Assembly: GCA_020465985.1 (NCBI GenBank)
Contig: JAANYP010002862.1
Coordinates: 1 to 64,000 of the forward strand
DNA: 64,000 nucleotides
Direction of reading: 5' to 3'
DNA from: Centrapalus pauciflorus
Lineage: Eukaryota; Streptophyta; Magnoliopsida; Asterales; Asteraceae
The notes beneath the pieces are model-generated. The model was not told where the DNA came from. It was given only the letters and a program-made list of their open reading frames with translations, and ran no database searches. Positions 61,190 to 64,000 of the stretch are shown here, piece by piece. The position numbers and the translations under genes are program-made. Positions within the stretch are counted from its first letter, which is position 1. Each line of letters opens with the position of its first letter.

Positions 61190-61490
61190 AACTGTGATCA
61201 ACTCGCCGAGTTCATAAGGAACTCGCCGAGTTCCCTTCCGAATCCGGATCAGGGACCAGGCGGGCTTCAAGTCATCCGAACTCGGGTCAAGAACCATCCG
61301 GATTTCGGATTTCTCCCAACCGAAATAAGGTCCGAACTCGGTTCTAGCCACATCCGAATTTCGGACCAACCCATCCGAAATTCGGATCCCACTATATCCG
61401 AATCTCTTAACTTAGAACTTTTCTTTCAAAATTTCAGACCAACTCGCCGAGTTCATCAAGGGAACTCGCCGAGTTCGAGTGCAGGTCTGC
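61190..61490. repeat. Cluster of short palindromes in LTR
   Basis: AACTCGCCGAGTT occurs four times, in two pairs (near 61200 and 61218, then 61441 and 61463). Between the pairs lie ATCCGGAT, TCCGAATTTCGGA, TCCGAAATTCGGA and CCGAACTCGG. All are short inverted repeats with zero to one base at the centre. This density is far above the local background. Confidence 0.85.
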
Positions 61491-62257
61491 CATTCTGCCT
61501 TACGGATTTAATGCTCAAAACTACCAAAACTTCTCACATTTATTATAAACGGTTTGGAATCATTCCCAAACATATATATACCTTTCTAAACTCATTTTAA
61601 CATCAAGAACACTATTTCATTCCTTTCTAAATCCATGAGAGTTCATAAACTCCATTTTCGGGTTTTTGAGCTAAAACCCATCAAACTTCATAAAACTTGA
61701 ATATTATGCTCATAAATGACGATTCTAACTATATTTCATTATCATTCTTCAAGATCTAGAGATTTCTCCATATTATCCATAAAAACCCATTTGGGTTTCT
61801 CATCTTCTTCAAATGAAGATGAAAAGGAGAAGAAAATAAAATAGTAAGATTTATAAACAAGAGTGGTTACCTCTTGGATCTTTCGAAACCAACAAGAATC
61901 TCTAACAATAGCTTGATTTTGGCTTCTTCTTCTTTTTCTCTTTCTCTCTTTTCTCTCTATTTGGCTTTTGGAAAAGGATGAACACACACACACACACAAG
62001 TGTGTGTCTGCGTATATATAAAGCCAAAGGAAAGAAGATTTCTTCTTCTTTTCTTTCTACCCCATTACTTTCCCATATTTACACTTTAAACCCCACAATT
62101 AATTCCATTTCTTTTAAAGTCCTTTTTATATTCAAGGCATATATTCATAATTATCCACGCACACTTTTATTTATGTGTTTGAATAAATTAGTATCTCGAA
62201 CCGTATTTCGTTACAATAAATATTAATTATTACTTATGTAAAATTCGGGTCGTTACA

Positions 62258-62271
62258 ATTCCTCCCCTCTT
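62258..62271 (-). other. Polypurine tract of the chromovirus
   Basis: The minus strand reads AAGAGGGGAGGAAT directly before the LTR start TGTAACGACC. This is the expected place and composition for the plus-strand primer of reverse transcription. Confidence 0.88.
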
Positions 62272-62292
62272 AAAAGGATTCCGCCCACGGAA

Positions 62293-64000
62293 TCAGTTTC
62301 TTTCAAACAAAGCGGGGTACTTGGCCATCATTTCAGCCTTTGTCTCCCAAGTCATCAGAGACCCACGGTGGTGCTTCCAACAAACGAGCACCATCTCGAT
62401 CTCTTTATTCCTTAGGTTAATTACTTTGTCGCCGATAATCTTTTCCGGTTCTTCGACATAACGTAGCCGCTCATCGATTTGCACATCATCCAAAGGAACG
62501 GTCACTGCAGGATTGATCGGACTTCGCTTCAAATAACTAACGTGAAAGGTGTTATGAATTCCTGCCAACTCAGCGGGCAGATCTAACTTATAAGCTTGGG
62601 CACCGACACGCTCGGTAATAGAAAACGGTCCGACATATCGAGGACTTAACTTTCCTCGTTTCCCAAATCTCATAATTCCCTTCCACGGAGATACCTTCAG
62701 CATCACAGAATCTCCCACCGCGAACTCAATATCTTTGTGACGTTTGTCGGAGTATGCTTTCTGTCGGTCTTGGGCCGCTTTGATTCGCTCACGAATAATC
62801 TGAATTTTATCATGCGTCTCTTGAAGCAATTCGGGACCCGCTAACGGTTTCTCGCCTGCTTCTCGCCAACACGTCGGAGTTCGACACTTTCGGCCATACA
62901 ATGACTCATACGGAGCCATCTTTATCGAAGAATGATAACTATTATTGTAGGCAAATTCCACAAGTGGTAGGTGCGTATCCCAATTTCCGCCAAGCTCGAT
63001 CACGCACGCACGTAACATATCTTCCATCGTTTGGTTAGTGCGCTCAGTCTGGCCGTCGGTCTGGGGACGAAATGCCGTACTCAAATTAACACGCGTCCCC
63101 AACTGATCTTGCATACTTTGCCAAAATCTCGAAGTAAACCTCGAGTCACGATCTGAAACGATAGACTTTGGAATCCCATGGCGCACAATAATCTCGTCGA
63201 TATACATTCGCGCCAATCTTTCCAAAGGAAAGTTTTCTCGTATCGGCAAGAAGTGTGCGGATTTTGTCAGTCGATCCACAATAACCCATATAGCATCATG
63301 TTGTCTTTGGGTCTTCGGAAGCTTTACTACAAAATCCATCGTGATGTGGTCCCACTTCCATTCGGGTATCTCGAGGGGTTGCAAATTTTCAGATGGCTTT
63401 TGATGTTCGGCCTTGACTCGCAAGCAAGTCAAACACCTCTCAACATGATTACCAACGTCTCGCTTCATTCCGGGCCACCAATACTCGGATTTCAAATCCT
63501 GATACATTTTTGAACTCCCGGGGTGAATTGAGAACTTCGAATTATGACCATCTTCTAAAATGGTTTTGCGCACGCCGCCGATCTTAGGTACCCAAATGCG
63601 ATCTCTAAACATCTTCAGGCCATCGCTACCTTCGGTTAACAATACACTCTGACCCACCATTCTTTCAGCTTTAATATTTTCTTCCTTAAGGCCCTCGATT
63701 TGCCACTTCCGTATGTCGTCAAGGATAGAGGAACTCACAACTACATGCGTTAGCGCATAGCAAGTCGCGTCCGGGTATCTCTTTCGGCTCAAAGCATCAG
63801 CCACTACATTGGCTTTTCCAGGGTGATAAAGGATTTCACAGTCATAATCCTTGATCAATTCCACGGCGCGCCTCTGTCGCATATTTAATTCTTTCTGATC
63901 AAAGATATGCCTCAGGCTCTTATGATCAGTAAACAACTGGCATTTAGTGCCGTACAGATAGTGTCGCCAGATTTTTAACGCAAACGTGACAGCATCTAAC
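62293..64000 (-). CDS. Ty3/gypsy chromovirus polyprotein, C-terminal part
   Basis: Open without interruption from the window edge to a TGA at 62293-62295, 568 visible codons; the N-terminal part lies beyond 64000. In order: the end of RNase H (WRHYLYGT, TDHKSLRHIF, then ADALSRK); an integrase zinc finger (IHPGSSKMYQDL with CLTC); the integrase core with Asp in ITMDFVVKLP, Asp in VSDRDSRFTS and Glu in QTDGQTERTNQT; the GPFSITERVGAQAYKLDLP segment; and a C-terminal chromodomain ending near WETKAEMMAKYPALF. This order and the chromodomain place it in the chromoviruses, probably the Tekay/Del group. The intact frame and complete catalytic triad suggest a fairly recent insertion. The polypurine tract and LTR follow 21 bp downstream. 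Confidence 0.96.
   Translation of the reverse strand, partial: LDAVTFALKIWRHYLYGTKCQLFTDHKSLRHIFDQKELNMRQRRAVELIKDYDCEILYHPGKANVVADALSRKRYPDATCYALTHVVVSSSILDDIRKWQIEGLKEENIKAERMVGQSVLLTEGSDGLKMFRDRIWVPKIGGVRKTILEDGHNSKFSIHPGSSKMYQDLKSEYWWPGMKRDVGNHVERCLTCLRVKAEHQKPSENLQPLEIPEWKWDHITMDFVVKLPKTQRQHDAIWVIVDRLTKSAHFLPIRENFPLERLARMYIDEIIVRHGIPKSIVSDRDSRFTSRFWQSMQDQLGTRVNLSTAFRPQTDGQTERTNQTMEDMLRACVIELGGNWDTHLPLVEFAYNNSYHSSIKMAPYESLYGRKCRTPTCWREAGEKPLAGPELLQETHDKIQIIRERIKAAQDRQKAYSDKRHKDIEFAVGDSVMLKVSPWKGIMRFGKRGKLSPRYVGPFSITERVGAQAYKLDLPAELAGIHNTFHVSYLKRSPINPAVTVPLDDVQIDERLRYVEEPEKIIGDKVINLRNKEIEMVLVCWKHHRGSLMTWETKAEMMAKYPALFERN

Larger units (their letters stand above)
60000..62257 (-). mobile_element. 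3' LTR of the chromovirus, lower boundary unresolved
   Basis: Read on the minus strand the LTR starts at 62257 with TGTAACGACCCGAATTTTAC, directly after a polypurine tract. A TATA box (CTTTATATATAC, near 62013-62023) sits about 235 bp in, marking a short U3. The rest holds a palindrome cluster at 61190-61490 and a minisatellite at 60530-60735. I could not find the CA end or a target duplication; the border is somewhere near 59.9-60.3 kb. The other LTR lies beyond the right edge of the window. Confidence 0.75.

Noticed and set aside
61133..61600. 155-codon plus-strand frame
   Set aside because: Antisense to the chromovirus LTR and built from the palindrome cluster; no similarity to a protein.

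Overview
The window is plant nuclear DNA. It is strongly AT-rich, has GT-AG introns, and carries orthologues of well-known angiosperm genes set in a dense layer of plant transposons. A retrotransposon LTR at the right edge contains the near-palindrome AACTCGCCGAGTT, a motif I associate from memory with lettuce (Lactuca) LTRs. An Asteraceae source, possibly Lactuca, is therefore my best guess, but it is an inference.

Four host genes are supported, all on the minus strand. (1) 9916-12546 is an intronless plastid-type PPR-DYW editing factor orthologous to DOT4; it has lost its final Trp to a TAG stop. (2) 13586-16998 is cytosolic ribosomal protein uL5 (RPL11), five exons and 182 aa, with an ATG-only first coding exon and a 2.5 kb intron holding a hAT-type MITE. 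(3) 18865-22007 is a 12-exon GSK3/shaggy kinase of exactly 380 aa, with residue numbering that matches BIN2. (4) 30644-35897 is a two-exon LRR receptor pseudokinase, CaMRLK/MEE62-like, with a 3.2 kb intron and a GA/CT microsatellite upstream. The genes act in plastid RNA editing, translation, brassinosteroid signalling and receptor signalling; nothing suggests joint regulation.

The rest is repeats. 0.3-7.2 kb is a diverged tandem duplication in which one copy carries a SINE and a 313 bp MULE-type MITE that the other lacks. 22.7-30.1 kb holds a Harbinger-type element, Helitrons, a LINE tail and a Tourist-like MITE. 38.6-42.2 kb holds a striking chain of three elements with terminal inverted repeats, each bounded by (TA)n tracts; two of them are 438 bp copies in opposite orientation. 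43.1-45.1 kb is a 2.0 kb solo LTR with a perfect 5 bp target duplication. 48.1-50.3 kb holds two neighbouring foldback MULE-like elements with perfect 9 bp duplications. 52.2-54.8 kb holds three Helitrons, two apparently nested, and a Tourist-like MITE. 60-64 kb is the 3' LTR and the RNase H/integrase/chromodomain part of a Ty3/gypsy chromovirus running off the right edge.

No tRNA, rRNA or CRISPR array was found. The most unusual structures are the (TA)n-bounded chain at 39.9-42.2 kb, the two foldback elements, and the DOT4 stop that removes just the terminal Trp.
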